DNA of 64,000 nucleotides. Origin: 3107 sp001483205. Lineage in GTDB: Bacteria > Pseudomonadota > Alphaproteobacteria > Rhodobacterales > Rhodobacteraceae. Made by a program: the position numbers and the translations under genes. This document shows positions 1 through 8,685 of this stretch, piece after piece. Numbering within the stretch: the stretch's first letter is position 1; every line of letters begins with the position of its first letter. The notes beneath the pieces are model-generated. The model was not told where the DNA came from. It ran no database searches and saw only the letters and a list, made by a program, of their open reading frames with translations. Where the stretch lies: positions 1,116,001 to 1,180,000 of the forward strand of contig OZ219809.1 in the NCBI GenBank assembly GCA_964291375.2, given 5' to 3'.

Positions 1-1531
1 GCGGCTCTTTGTCCTCTTCCGTGACCACCTCATACACCCCCGCCGGGCAATAGCGCTGCGCAGGCTCGGCGAATTTCGGCAGGTTCTCCCGGATCGGCAC
101 CGACGGATCAGCCAGCCGCAGATGCACGGGCTGGCCCTCTGCATGATTGGTCATCGAAAAACTGACATTGGTCAGACGGTCAAATGACAGCGCCCCGTCC
201 GGCTTCGGATAGTCCACAGGCCGGTGTTTCGCGGCGTCTTCGGTCGAGGCCGCATCGGTCTTGCCGTGCCGCAGCGTCCCCAGCGGGTTCCAGCCGGTCA
301 GATTCGCCACCCACATGTCGAACCCGCCCAGCACCAGCGACGCCACCACCCCCAGACGCGACCACAGCGGCTTGACATTGCGCACGCGCTTCAGGTCTTT
401 GGCAATCGGGCCGGACCGCACATCCGCCTCATAAGCGGTCAGCGCATCGCCCGAACGCCCGGCCCGGATCGCGGCATGGGCAGCCTCGGCCGCCGCCTTG
501 CCCGACAGCATCGCATTATGATTGCCCTTGATGCGCGGCACATTGACCAGCCCCGCCGAACAGCCCAACAGGGCAACACCCGGCGCAACCATCTTTGGCA
601 GTGACTGCCAACCGCCCTCGGTGATCGCGCGCGCACCATAGGCCACGCGCTTGCCGCCCTTCAGCAACCCGGCAATCATCGGGTGATGCTTGAAACGCTG
701 AAACTCCATATACGGGAACAGATGCGGGTTCCTGTAGTTCAGATGGACGACAAACCCGACATAGACCTGGTTGTTGTCCAGATGATAGACGAAAGACCCG
801 CCGCCTGCGTTGCGGCCAAGCGGCCAGCCCATGGTGTGGGTGACGGTGCCTTCGCGGTGTTTGGCCGGGTCGATCTCCCAGATTTCCTTCATCCCCAGCC
901 CGTATTTCTGCACATCGGCATCCGCATCAAGGCCGTATTTCGCGATTACCTGTTTGGACAGGCTGCCGCGCACGCCTTCGCTCAGGAACACATATTTGCC
1001 GTGCAGCTCCATCCCCGGTTCATAGGCCGGACCGGGGGTGCCGTCGGCAGCCTTGCCGAACTCACCCGCCACAACGCCCTTCACCTCGCCGCACTCACCA
1101 TAGATCAGCTCGGAACAGGCCATGCCGGGAAAGATTTCAACGCCCATTTCCTCGGCCTGTTCCGCCATCCAGCGGCAGACATTGGCCATAGAGACGATAT
1201 AATTGCCGTGATTGTTCATCAGGGGCGGCATGATCAGGTTCGGAATGCGCAGCCTGCCCGCCGCACCCAGAAAATAGAAATTGTCTTCCCTGACCGGCAC
1301 GGTGACCGGCGCGCCTTTTTCCTTCCAGTCGGGGATCAGGGCCTCCAGCCCCGACGGGTCAAGCACCGCCCCGGACAGGATATGCGCGCCCACCTCGGAC
1401 CCTTTTTCAAGCACGACGACGCCAAGGTCCGGGTCGAGTTGCTTTAGACGGATGGCAGCGGACAGGCCAGCGGGGCCCGCCCCCACAATCACGACATCAT
1501 ATTCGATGGATTCGCGTTCGATCCCGGTCAT
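1..1531 (-). CDS. Electron transfer flavoprotein-ubiquinone oxidoreductase (3' end outside window)
   Basis: Passes electrons from reduced ETF (acyl-CoA and amino-acid dehydrogenases) to the membrane ubiquinone pool. About 510 residues are visible, against roughly 550 in the family. The FAD-binding GAGPAG loop is at residues 17-22. The family core follows, including a FVYHLDNNQVYVGFVVHLNY-type segment and KGNHNAMLSGKAAAEAA. The first cysteine of the C-terminal ferredoxin-like [4Fe-4S] domain (RYCPAGVYE) lies just inside the edge; the remaining cluster cysteines are beyond it. The start ATG (complement 1529-1531) has GGAAAG four bases upstream. It stands alone, divergent from greA. Confidence 0.95.
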   Translation of the reverse strand, partial: MTGIERESIEYDVVIVGAGPAGLSAAIRLKQLDPDLGVVVLEKGSEVGAHILSGAVLDPSGLEALIPDWKEKGAPVTVPVREDNFYFLGAAGRLRIPNLIMPPLMNNHGNYIVSMANVCRWMAEQAEEMGVEIFPGMACSELIYGECGEVKGVVAGEFGKAADGTPGPAYEPGMELHGKYVFLSEGVRGSLSKQVIAKYGLDADADVQKYGLGMKEIWEIDPAKHREGTVTHTMGWPLGRNAGGGSFVYHLDNNQVYVGFVVHLNYRNPHLFPYMEFQRFKHHPMIAGLLKGGKRVAYGARAITEGGWQSLPKMVAPGVALLGCSAGLVNVPRIKGNHNAMLSGKAAAEAAHAAIRAGRSGDALTAYEADVRSGPIAKDLKRVRNVKPLWSRLGVVASLVLGGFDMWVANLTGWNPLGTLRHGKTDAASTEDAAKHRPVDYPKPDGALSFDRLTNVSFSMTNHAEGQPVHLRLADPSVPIRENLPKFAEPAQRYCPAGVYEVVTEEDKEP

Positions 1532-1760
1532 TTTCTTTCCCCTGCCGCCCCGGTGACGTTCAAATCTTACGCTCGTTATCCGACTTGGGGTGCGGCGTCA
1601 ATCGGGCCTGTGGGGGCCTGCCCCGCATCCTGCAAACCACCTGCCGGAATGCAGGCCCGCGCGCCCCCTGTAACTTGTTTCGGAAGTGGTCTATAGACTT
1701 GGTGCCGAATCGTCGGCCCCCGAACCACCTGTTGCCTTTTTTATGTGAGTGCCGGAATCC
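1532..1760. other. Intergenic region between the ETF-QO gene and greA
   Basis: Both divergent promoters must lie in this stretch of about 230 bases. A TATAGA-like hexamer is present near 1692 upstream of greA, but no -35 box at proper spacing is convincing. No repeat or RNA gene was recognised. Confidence 0.5.
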
Positions 1761-2231
1761 ATGGACAAGATACCGATGACACGCGCGGGCTATTCCGCGC
1801 TGGATGAAGAATTGAAAACGCTGCGGACGGTGGAACGACCGGCCATCATCCGCGCGATTGCCGAGGCGCGCGCCCATGGCGACCTGTCCGAAAACGCCGA
1901 ATACCATTCGGCCCGCGAAAAGCAGGGCTTTATCGAGGCCCGGATCAGGGAAATCGAAGGCATCCTGTCGCTGGCTGATGTGATTGATCCGTCCCGGCTT
2001 TCGGGCGCAATCAAGTTCGGCGCAATTGTGACGCTTGTCGATGAGGATACGGGCGAGGAAAAGACCTATCAGATCGTCGGGGAGCCGGAGGCCGACATCG
2101 GGCGCGGCCTCTTGAACATCAAATCACCGCTCGCCCGCGCCCTGATCGGCAAAAACACCGGCGACAGTGTTGAAGTCAGAACCCCGGGCGGGGAACGCAG
2201 TTACGAGGTGGTGAAGATCAGCTTTGGCTGA
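1761..2231 (+). CDS. greA: Transcription elongation factor GreA
   Basis: Stimulates RNA polymerase to cleave the 3' end of a backtracked transcript. The 156-residue product matches family length. It has the N-terminal coiled-coil hairpin with the tip motif GDLSENAEYHSAREKQ (acidic D and E at the tip) and the C-terminal FKBP-like domain ending RSYEVVKISFG. An in-frame GTG at 1749 would add four residues. The ATG at 1761 (MDKIPMTRAGY) is chosen because family members begin at this point. It is followed at short distance by an unrelated membrane-protein gene on the same strand. Confidence 0.95.
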   Translation: MDKIPMTRAGYSALDEELKTLRTVERPAIIRAIAEARAHGDLSENAEYHSAREKQGFIEARIREIEGILSLADVIDPSRLSGAIKFGAIVTLVDEDTGEEKTYQIVGEPEADIGRGLLNIKSPLARALIGKNTGDSVEVRTPGGERSYEVVKISFG

Positions 2232-2254
2232 ATGTCTTCAACGTGCAGAGAGCC

Positions 2255-3202
2255 ATGACAGACCAGAACACAAACGCCCCGGCCAGCCGGGGCATGTTCA
2301 ACCGGACGGGGACGGGCAGGCTGCACCCGGTTGATCGTATCGCCGTCGCGCTTGGTGCCTTGTGGCTGCTGACGGTGGGGGCGGTGTTTCTGCTGGCCCA
2401 GGGCGGGTTTTATCCCGGTCTTGACCCGGTGCGTGTGCTGATGGTGGCGGTTGTCATCGGCCTGCCGCCCGGTTTTCTGTGGCTCGGCGCGCTTGTCGCC
2501 CGCAGCATCAGAGTGATGCGCACAGAGAGCGAGCGGGTGCAGGCGGCGATCAGCGCCATGACAGAGGGGCAGGCGCAGACGACAGGGGCGGGTGTCGCCC
2601 CCCTGCCCCGCCGACCGTCCATCGCTGTCACCGCCACCGCCCGCGCTGACCAAGCAGAGACTGACAAATCAGACAGCCCGGCCCCGCCGCCCCGAACCGA
2701 TGAAAGCCAACCGGCGGCAAAGCCGAACCTGCCGCTGCCGAACGCTGATCTGATCCGGGCGCTGAATTTCCCCGATACCGAGAATGATACCGAGGGCTTT
2801 ACCACCCTGCGCCGCGCTCTCAGAAACCGGCAGGCGGCCAAACTGCTGCGAGCGTCCGAGGACGTTCTGACGCTGCTCAGCCAGGAAGGCATCTATACCG
2901 ACGACCTGCGCCCCGATCACGCCCGCCCGGACATCTGGCGTCGTTTCGCCGCCGGGGAACGCGGCCCCGGCATTGCGCCGCTTGGCGGGATCAGTGATCG
3001 CGCGTCGCTGGCCCTGTCCGCCGGACGAATGCAGCGGGATCAGATTTTCCGCGATGCGGTCCACCATTTTCTGCGCCAGTTCGACAAGATGTTCACCGGT
3101 TTTGAACCCGGCGCGGATGACGGGGAAATCACGGCGCTGGCCGACACCCGCACCGCGCGGGCCTTTATGTTGCTGGGGCGGGTCGCGGGGCTGTTCGGCT
3201 GA
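2255..3202 (+). CDS. Conserved hypothetical membrane protein
   Basis: A 315-residue protein of unknown function. Two hydrophobic segments lie near the N terminus (about residues 28-47 and 58-80, IAVALGALWLLTVGAVFLLA and VVIGLPPGFLWLGALVARS). A Pro/Ala-rich linker and a soluble C-terminal domain of about 160 residues follow. The start ATG at 2255 is preferred over the upstream in-frame GTG at 2243. Its TGA overlaps the azlC ATG (TGATG at 3200-3204), so the two are probably translationally coupled. The arrangement resembles a conserved roseobacter hypothetical next to azlCD, but I cannot name the family. Confidence 0.75.
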   Translation: MTDQNTNAPASRGMFNRTGTGRLHPVDRIAVALGALWLLTVGAVFLLAQGGFYPGLDPVRVLMVAVVIGLPPGFLWLGALVARSIRVMRTESERVQAAISAMTEGQAQTTGAGVAPLPRRPSIAVTATARADQAETDKSDSPAPPPRTDESQPAAKPNLPLPNADLIRALNFPDTENDTEGFTTLRRALRNRQAAKLLRASEDVLTLLSQEGIYTDDLRPDHARPDIWRRFAAGERGPGIAPLGGISDRASLALSAGRMQRDQIFRDAVHHFLRQFDKMFTGFEPGADDGEITALADTRTARAFMLLGRVAGLFG

Positions 3203-3924
3203 TGGCGGCGGGGACGGTAAAATCGGCGTATTGGCGCGGTGTGCGTGACGGCGCGCCTTTCATCCTTGTTGCCGTCCCCTTCGCCACCCTGTTCGGGGTG
3301 GTGGCGACCGAGGCCGGATTCACAATAGCCGAAACCATGGGGTTCAGCGTTCTGATCATCGGCGGCGCGGCCCAATTCGCCGCCGTTCAGCAAATGGCGG
3401 AAAATGCCCCCACCCTGATTGTGATTGCCATCGCGTTTGCGGTCAACCTGCGCATGGCGATGTATTCCGCCGCTCTGGTCCCGCATCTCGGCGGCGCGGC
3501 GCTGTGGAAACGTGCCGGGCTCAGCTATGTTCTGTTTGATCAGAATTACGCGATTTCAACCACGACGTTCGAGGCCCGCCCCGATATGTCGATTGACGAA
3601 AAGGTTGCCTATTTCGCCGGAACCGCCCTGCCGATCGGTCCGCCATGGCTATTGATGACTTATGTCGGGGCGCTGATCGGGGCGCGCATTCCGCCCGAGT
3701 TTGCGCTCGACTTTGCGCTGCCGATTACCTTCCTGTCGCTGATCGGACCGGCGTTGCGGACCCCCGCCCATATTGCGGCTGCGCTGGTTTCGGTGACCGC
3801 GGCGCTGGTGCTGGCGTTCATGCCCTACAATACCGGCCTTCTGGCGGCGGCGGTTCTGGCGATGATGGCCGGGGCGCGGGTTGAGTTGTGGGCGGAAAGG
3901 CGGCGGGCGGCGGAATGCAGATGA
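3202..3924 (+). CDS. azlC: AzlC family branched-chain amino acid exporter, large subunit
   Basis: The larger of the two subunits of the AzlCD (YgaZH-type) exporter, located in the inner membrane. The 240-residue protein has multiple hydrophobic segments and the family pattern of an N-terminal RGVRDGAPFI, a GGAAQFAAVQ motif in the second segment and FDQNYA in the loop. Length is normal. Its stop overlaps the azlD start (ATGA at 3921-3924). Substrate is inferred from the family only. Confidence 0.9.
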   Translation: MAAGTVKSAYWRGVRDGAPFILVAVPFATLFGVVATEAGFTIAETMGFSVLIIGGAAQFAAVQQMAENAPTLIVIAIAFAVNLRMAMYSAALVPHLGGAALWKRAGLSYVLFDQNYAISTTTFEARPDMSIDEKVAYFAGTALPIGPPWLLMTYVGALIGARIPPEFALDFALPITFLSLIGPALRTPAHIAAALVSVTAALVLAFMPYNTGLLAAAVLAMMAGARVELWAERRRAAECR

Positions 3925-4244
3925 GCACCCTGCATATCTGGCTGGTGATCGTTCTGATCGGCATCGGCACCTTTCTGATCCGTTTTTCGTTTCTGGGCCT
4001 GATCGGAAAGCGCCCCCTGCCCGGCTGGGTCTTGCGGCACCTGCGCTATACGCCGGTGGCGGTTCTGCCGGGGATGGTTGCGCCGCTGGTGATATGGCCC
4101 GGCGCAACCGGTGGCCAGCCGGACCTCGCGCGCCTTGCCGCCGCGATAATGACGCTGGTGATGGGCTATGTCACCCGGAATGTCATTGTCTCGATCCTGT
4201 CGGGGGTCGCGACGCTCTATCTGTGTCTGTATGTGACCGGCTGA
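3921..4244 (+). CDS. azlD: AzlD family branched-chain amino acid exporter, small subunit
   Basis: Small partner of AzlC: 107 residues with about four hydrophobic segments and the typical LIRFSFLGLIGKRPLPGWV region. In-frame ATGs exist upstream at 3888 and 3915, inside azlC. The ATG at 3921 is chosen because it forms an ATGA overlap with the azlC stop and gives a family-like N terminus (MSTLHIWLVI). Confidence 0.88.
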   Translation: MSTLHIWLVIVLIGIGTFLIRFSFLGLIGKRPLPGWVLRHLRYTPVAVLPGMVAPLVIWPGATGGQPDLARLAAAIMTLVMGYVTRNVIVSILSGVATLYLCLYVTG

Positions 4245-4253
4245 AGGCGTCAG

Positions 4254-4829
4254 TCAGGCCCGCCCGGCAGAGGTGGACAGCAGGCGCGGGTCAATGCCGA
4301 GCGCCCCGAGCGCCCCGGCCCATTTGCCGTTATCATCGCTGGAAAAGACCAGTTCCAGGCTGGTGTCAGAGATCAGCCAGCTATTGCGGGCAATCTCGCT
4401 TTCCAACTGCCCCGGCCCCCAGCCTGCATATCCAAGGGCCAGAAGCGCCTTTTGCGGGCCGTCCCCCCGCGCCAGAGCCTTCAGCACCTCAAGCGAGGCG
4501 GTCATCCCGAACTCCTCATCAACCCGGATCGTATTACCGCTCTGCAAATAGTCGCCCGAATGCAGGACAAAGCCCCGGTTCAGCTCGACCGGGCCGCCGA
4601 AATAGATCGGGAGCGAGCGCGCCCGCGCGCCCGATTCGATGGAAAGCTGCTCAAGAAGCTCATCGAAACACAACGCGGGCGATGGTTTGTTCACGATCAG
4701 CCCCATCGCGCCGTCTTCTGAATGCGCACACAGAAAGATGACCGACTTGTGAAACCGCGCATCGCCCATCCCCGGCATCGCGATCAACAGCTTTCCGCCA
4801 AGACGGGTCGTGTCTTCAGTCTTGTCCAT
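4254..4829 (-). CDS. YqgE/AlgH family protein
   Basis: A 191-residue member of the YqgE/AlgH (UPF0301) family, whose biochemical role is not firmly known. Recognisable by GGKLLIAMPGMGDARF near the N terminus, then GAMGLIVNKP, YFGGPVELNRGFVLHS and the central GYAGWGPGQLESEI. An upstream in-frame ATG (complement end 4883) would add 18 atypical residues; the start at MDKTEDTTRLGG is preferred. It is convergent with azlD and divergent from the next gene. Confidence 0.9.
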   Translation of the reverse strand: MDKTEDTTRLGGKLLIAMPGMGDARFHKSVIFLCAHSEDGAMGLIVNKPSPALCFDELLEQLSIESGARARSLPIYFGGPVELNRGFVLHSGDYLQSGNTIRVDEEFGMTASLEVLKALARGDGPQKALLALGYAGWGPGQLESEIARNSWLISDTSLELVFSSDDNGKWAGALGALGIDPRLLSTSAGRA

Positions 4830-4942
4830 GGGCCAAGAATGGGCCTTGCGCCCGGTCTGCGCAAGCCTTCCGGCGTGAATCACGGAAATGTCGGCGGAAT
4901 GTGACTTTTCAACCCGAAGGGCGCGGCTATGATACGCCCGTG

Positions 4943-5749
4943 ATGCTGAGAACGCTTCTTCTGGTGGCCTCTGTGCTTATGTGCCTGCCCCTTGCCCCCG
5001 CCGGGGCGCAGGTGGCCGAGGGCGTTGTGACCGCCAGCCTGTTGCCCGGCTGGCGCACGGCGCGCGGCACCCATATGGCGGCCCTGCACCTTTCCCTGCG
5101 GGACGGGTGGAAGACCTATTGGCGCGCGCCGGGCGAGGGCGGCATTCCCCCGCAATTCGACTGGGGCGGGTCTCAGAATGCCCGTTCGGTCAGGATACAC
5201 TGGCCGACGCCGGAAGTGTTCGAGGCAAACGGAATGCAGTCGATCGGCTATGGCGGCACTCTGGTGCTGCCGCTTGAGGTTGCCACCGATGATCCGGGCG
5301 CGCCGGTGGTTCTGGCGGCAGCGATCTCGCTGGGGGTGTGCGAGGTGGTCTGTGTGCCGGTGAGCCTGAGCCTGTCAGCGGAGTTGCCGCCCGGAGAGGC
5401 AAGGCGCGACAGGCGGATTCTGGCGGCCATCGGCGACCGGCCCGAAACCGGGGCCGAGGCGGGCGCACGCGAAGTGCGGTGCCGGGTGGAGCCGATTGCC
5501 GACGGGCTGCGGATCAGGGCGTCGATGGTGCTGCCGGTGCTGGGTGACAGGGAAGTTGCGGTTTTCGAGCTGCCGGACCGGGCGATCTGGATCAGCCCCT
5601 CGACCACCCGGCGCGCGGGCGAGCGGCTGTTTGCCAGCGCCGAGATGGTGCCCCCCGACGCCCGGCCCTTTGCGCTCAGCCGGTCGGATGTGCGGATCAC
5701 GGTGCTGTCGGACAGGCGCGCGGTCAGCATCCGGGGCTGCGCGGGGTAG
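4943..5749 (+). CDS. Periplasmic DsbD N-terminal-like protein
   Basis: The 268-residue protein resembles the N-terminal periplasmic domain of the thiol:disulfide reductase DsbD, without the membrane and thioredoxin domains. Residues 1-23 look like a signal peptide with cleavage after AGA-Q. The conserved WKTYWRAPGEGG segment is at about 56-67 and the cysteine pair C133/C137 (VCEVVC) would be the redox-active pair. A start at 4901 would add 14 non-signal residues, so ATG 4943 is used. Alphaproteobacteria carry many such stand-alone proteins; their partner is not visible here. Confidence 0.8.
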   Translation: MLRTLLLVASVLMCLPLAPAGAQVAEGVVTASLLPGWRTARGTHMAALHLSLRDGWKTYWRAPGEGGIPPQFDWGGSQNARSVRIHWPTPEVFEANGMQSIGYGGTLVLPLEVATDDPGAPVVLAAAISLGVCEVVCVPVSLSLSAELPPGEARRDRRILAAIGDRPETGAEAGAREVRCRVEPIADGLRIRASMVLPVLGDREVAVFELPDRAIWISPSTTRRAGERLFASAEMVPPDARPFALSRSDVRITVLSDRRAVSIRGCAG

Positions 5750-5779
5750 AGAGGCGCAGACCGGGCGTACGGCATCCGG

Positions 5780-6313
5780 TCATTTCCTGCGCATGTGTTC
5801 CTCCAGCCTCGGCATGATCTCGACAAAATTGCACGGCGCGTTGCGGTAATCGAGCTGCGCCGCCAGAATGCCGTCCCATGCGTCCCGGCACGCCCCCGGA
5901 CTGCCCGGCAGCGCGAACAGATACGTGCCCCCGGCCACACCGCCGGTCGCGCGGGACTGCACGGCGGACGCACCGATCTTGCCGAACGAAACCATCGCAA
6001 AGACCATCGCAAAAGCCGTGATCTCTTTCTCATAGACATCGCGGTGCGCCTCGATGGTCACATCGCGCCCGGTCAGCCCGGTTCCTCCGGTCGAGAGGAT
6101 CACGTCAATACCGGGGTCCGCACACCAGACGCGCAACTGTTCCGCGATCCGCCCGCGCTCGTCCGGCAGGATGTCCCGCCCGGCCAGCACATGACCCGCC
6201 GCCGTGATCCTGTCCGCCAGCACCTGGCCAGAGCGGTCCTCGCCGATCCCGCGCGTATCGGAAACGGTCAGAACCGCAATGCGGACCGGGATGAAGGGCC
6301 TGTCGGCTTTCAT
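5780..6313 (-). CDS. moaB: Molybdenum cofactor biosynthesis protein MoaB
   Basis: A 177-residue MoaB/MogA-fold protein that adenylylates molybdopterin or assists that step. Visible motifs are VRIAVLTVSDTRG at the N terminus, the nucleotide/MPT loop STGGTGLTGRD and the C-terminal LPGSPGACRDAWDGILAAQL. The ATG at complement 6311-6313 is used; the longer reading frame to 6379 adds residues not seen in the family. It runs the same way as the DNA glycosylase gene, 79 bases upstream. moaA lies about 11 kb away. Confidence 0.92.
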   Translation of the reverse strand: MKADRPFIPVRIAVLTVSDTRGIGEDRSGQVLADRITAAGHVLAGRDILPDERGRIAEQLRVWCADPGIDVILSTGGTGLTGRDVTIEAHRDVYEKEITAFAMVFAMVSFGKIGASAVQSRATGGVAGGTYLFALPGSPGACRDAWDGILAAQLDYRNAPCNFVEIMPRLEEHMRRK

Positions 6314-6392
6314 GCCTGACCTGCCTTGGGCACGAGTGGGCGCGCCTCCAATGCCCCACCCCGCAGAGACAACCGGCAAAAAACGGGCATCG

Positions 6393-7193
6393 TCATGCCG
6401 TTGCCCTCAGCCTGGCCTGCAAGCTCAGCAAGTCGCGCCAGGCCTCGCCCTTGGCACGCGGATTGCGCAAAAGATAGGCCGGGTGAAACATGGGCAGAAC
6501 CGGACAACCCAAGGCCTCTGTCCAGTTGCCGCGCAGTCGGGTGATGCCGCGCCGCCCCAGAAGCGCCTGGCACGAAATATTACCCATCAGCACCAGAAGA
6601 TCGGGGGCGGCAAGGGCCACATGGCGCTCTGTGAACGGGCGGAGCATGGCGATTTCCGCCGGGTCCGGGTCGCGGTTCTGCGGCGGACGCCAGGGCAGGA
6701 TATTGGTGATGTAGAGCGCCGCCGCCGCCTCTTTCGCGTCCCGCGCCAGACCGATGGCGGCAAACATCCGGTCCAGAAGCTGCCCGGCACGACCGACAAA
6801 TGGGCGGCCCCAAAGGTCTTCGTCCCGGCCCGGCGCTTCGCCGATGATCATCACCCGTGCCTCGGGGTGGCCATCGGCAAAGACCAGATTGCGCGCGCCT
6901 TTTTTCAGATCGCAATGCTCATAGGCGGCGAGCGCGGCCTGAAGAGCGGCCAAATCGTCCGCGGCGGCGGCCATCTGCCGGGCCTGTTGCACCGGGTCGG
7001 CGGCATCGGACAGGGGCAAGGTAGGGGACGAGGCAGCGGCGGGTGGCGGCGGCGCGGCGGCGGGGTCCGGCTTTGGCATCGTGGCCTGCACATGGCGATC
7101 CACCGGCGCGTCGAGAATCGCCTCGTCCGCGCCCATGGCGGCCTGCCAGTCCAGCATGGCCTTCAGCATATGGAGTTCCTGATACTCCGGCAT
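6393..7193 (-). CDS. Uracil-DNA glycosylase (family 4-like)
   Basis: Removes uracil from DNA to start base-excision repair. The 266-residue protein has a family 4/5-type motif A GEAPGRDED (118-126), the ITNILPWRPP segment near 161-171 and the catalytic-loop motif HPAYLLRNP (237-245). A Pro/Ala-rich linker occupies about residues 40-65. The N-terminal YEHCDLKK has only one of the two cysteines usual for the family 4 [4Fe-4S] cluster, a feature of this alphaproteobacterial subgroup as far as I recall; cluster binding is therefore uncertain. Confidence 0.88.
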   Translation of the reverse strand: MPEYQELHMLKAMLDWQAAMGADEAILDAPVDRHVQATMPKPDPAAAPPPPAAASSPTLPLSDAADPVQQARQMAAAADDLAALQAALAAYEHCDLKKGARNLVFADGHPEARVMIIGEAPGRDEDLWGRPFVGRAGQLLDRMFAAIGLARDAKEAAAALYITNILPWRPPQNRDPDPAEIAMLRPFTERHVALAAPDLLVLMGNISCQALLGRRGITRLRGNWTEALGCPVLPMFHPAYLLRNPRAKGEAWRDLLSLQARLRATA

Positions 7194-7328
7194 GGGGTCA
7201 GGCTATGACGATTGCCGGGCGGGGTAAATCGAATTGTGGGCACGGTCGTATTGCCGGGCGGGAATGCAGAGGTCTTGGCAATTTTGGGTTGGCTTGCAGG
7301 CAGGTTCCGGTAGGTTAACATTTGGTTG
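7194..7328. repeat. Solo end of the inverted-repeat element in an intergenic gap
   Basis: The 13-mer ATGCAGAGGTCTT at 7263-7275 is identical to the right terminal repeat of the short elements elsewhere in the window, but no left end is present. Just before it, ATTGCCGGGCGGG occurs twice (about 7210-7222 and 7249-7261). This looks like a decayed or partial element upstream of the small membrane-protein gene. Confidence 0.6.
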
Positions 7329-7634
7329 ATGAGGATTCCCCGGACGGCCCGTCAGATGAAGTGGATGAAAGCGCTTACAAGGATGATACCACCGCGCCGC
7401 TATGCCGGTGAAGGCGTGCGGATGGAATTCATACGCGCAAAAGGCCCGTCCATGCTTGGTGTTTTCGCGCTATGGACTGCCCTTTTCGTGTTCAAGTTTT
7501 ACTACACAGAGAGCTATGAGCAATCTCACTACAGGATTGGCATGGACTTTGCGCTTTTAATTGTTCCACCGTTTGAAATTCTTTGGAAATGGTATGACTT
7601 CGGCAAGGATCGGGGGGAACACGACGAGACTTAA
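7329..7634 (+). CDS. Small hypothetical membrane protein
   Basis: A 101-residue protein of unknown function with a basic N terminus and two hydrophobic stretches (LGVFALWTALFVFKFYY and IGMDFALLIVPPFEILWKW). It ends with a charged tail. Base composition is clearly more AT-rich than the neighbours, which suggests recent acquisition or relaxed codon use. An internal ATG at 7422 (MEFIRAKGPS) is a possible alternative start. No family recognised. Confidence 0.5.
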   Translation: MRIPRTARQMKWMKALTRMIPPRRYAGEGVRMEFIRAKGPSMLGVFALWTALFVFKFYYTESYEQSHYRIGMDFALLIVPPFEILWKWYDFGKDRGEHDET

Positions 7635-7735
7635 GAGACCTGAAACGACATAACCCGCCAGCCCGCACAGGCCATGCCCCCCCGATTCGGGCGCTGCGTG
7701 TCGGGCGTCATCCCCGCCGCCCCCGATGCCGGGTC

Positions 7736-7906
7736 TCACCCCGCCCATATCCAGCCGCCGCCAAACACCTGCGACCCGCCGCTATCATAAAACACGCAGG
7801 CCTGACCGGGGCTGACCCCCTGCTCCGGGGCCGGCAACTCCACCTCGGCCTCGGTCGCTGACCGGGGCCGGACAATCGCCTCAACCGGCGGACGGGTCGA
7901 GCGCAA
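7736..7906 (-). pseudogene. mnmA: C-terminal fragment of tRNA 2-thiouridylase MnmA
   Basis: About 56 codons matching only the last part of MnmA. LRSTRPPVEAIVRP, then EQGVSPGQACVFY and GGGWI, are the characteristic C-terminal barrel sequences; a natural stop follows. The catalytic N-terminal and central domains are absent. Upstream the fragment is joined directly to the start of a different small gene, so this is a remnant. A complete mnmA would have to be elsewhere in the genome. Confidence 0.75.
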
Positions 7907-7961
7907 TGCCTGCGTCTTCCAGCGCATCCACCGCGCTTAGGGTATCAAAATGAGTGGTCAT
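7881..7961 (-). pseudogene. N-terminal fragment of a small DUF1640-like gene, fused out of frame to the mnmA remnant
   Basis: From the ATG (complement 7959-7961) a 26-codon frame reads MTTHFDTLSAVDALEDAGIA and soon stops. The xFDTLxxVxxLxxAG start pattern is like the N terminus of small coiled-coil DUF1640 proteins. The rest of the gene is missing: the sequence runs straight into the mnmA tail in another frame. The assignment rests on about 20 residues, so the family name is tentative; the junction itself is seen directly. Confidence 0.4.
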
Positions 7962-8275
7962 GGCTACTCTTGTCTACAGCATTTTCCAAGCCGGGGAAAG
8001 AGCCGGGTGATATATGCCCACCGATGCTTGCGCCGGGCCACCAAGCACAGCCGGGCGGCCGCCCCGGTCCCGTCACCGCCCACCACCTTGGGGATCGTTG
8101 CGATGCGGAAGTCAGGGTTTCCGGGGTCTTCGCGCTCTGGCGAGAAGCCGATTCCGCATCAGCCGCGCGCGCTGCTCTGCCGGCCCTGCAAGCTCCCGAT
8201 CCTGCCGGGAAAGCTGTTCCTGCAACAGCGTCCGCCGGCTCAGCCGGAAATCCAGATTTTCGGGCTGGGCGTCGG
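7962..8275. other. Unassigned degenerate sequence between gene fragments
   Basis: No intact gene. The minus strand holds two stretches that read like decayed protein in different frames. One (about 8275 to 8115) contains ENLDFRLSRRTLLQEQL and a run rich in Arg, Gln and Leu. The other (about 8135 to 7965) contains NPDFRIATIPKVVGGDGT. Both end in stops and neither has a recognisable family. The plus-strand reading frame here has no family similarity until about 8276. Confidence 0.35.
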
Positions 8276-8635
8276 CGCGAATGGGACAGAACCCAAAAGC
8301 TGAAAGATGACCCGCGCATCGCCTTGATCAGGCGTTTCATGCGCTGTTCTTCGCTTGATGAACTGCCGCAGCTCCGGAACGTCCTCTGCGGAGAGATGTC
8401 GCTGATCAGGCCGCGCCCGATCATGGTCAGCCAGAGGGCGCTCTATCCCGGCCGCGCCTATTACACGCTGCGGCCCGGCATCACCGGTCTGTGGCAAATA
8501 TCCGACCGGAATGCAGCCAGCTTCCCGCGCCGGGCGCAGCTCGACACCGAATATTGCCGCGCGCTGTGGCTGAAGACCGATTTGGTGATTCTGGTCCGCA
8601 CCATCGGCGCGGTCCTGCGCTGCACGGGATACTGA
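8276..8635 (+). pseudogene. C-terminal part of an ExoY/WcaJ-like bacterial sugar transferase
   Basis: Undecaprenyl-phosphate sugar phosphotransferases start exopolysaccharide repeat units in the inner membrane. The C-terminal ~120 residues are recognisable: EWDRTQKLKDDPRI, SSLDELPQL, GEMSLIRPRP (normally GDMSxVGPRP), YYTLRPGITGLWQISDRN and the final LKTDLVILVRTIGAVLRCTGY. The N-terminal transmembrane segment and donor-binding part are missing and replaced by unrelated sequence. Substitutions at conserved positions fit a non-functional remnant. Confidence 0.8.
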
Positions 8636-8685
8636 CGCCCGTGCCCGGCCCTTTGCTCCGCCACTGCCGACAGAGAGGCAACCGG

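Noticed and set aside
683..1447. 254-codon plus-strand frame
   Set aside because: It lies entirely antisense to the well-supported ETF-QO gene and has no domain features.
1692..1697. TATAGA as a greA -10 box
   Set aside because: The nearest TTGTTT is only 11 bases upstream, too close for a standard sigma-70 promoter; not supportable by eye.
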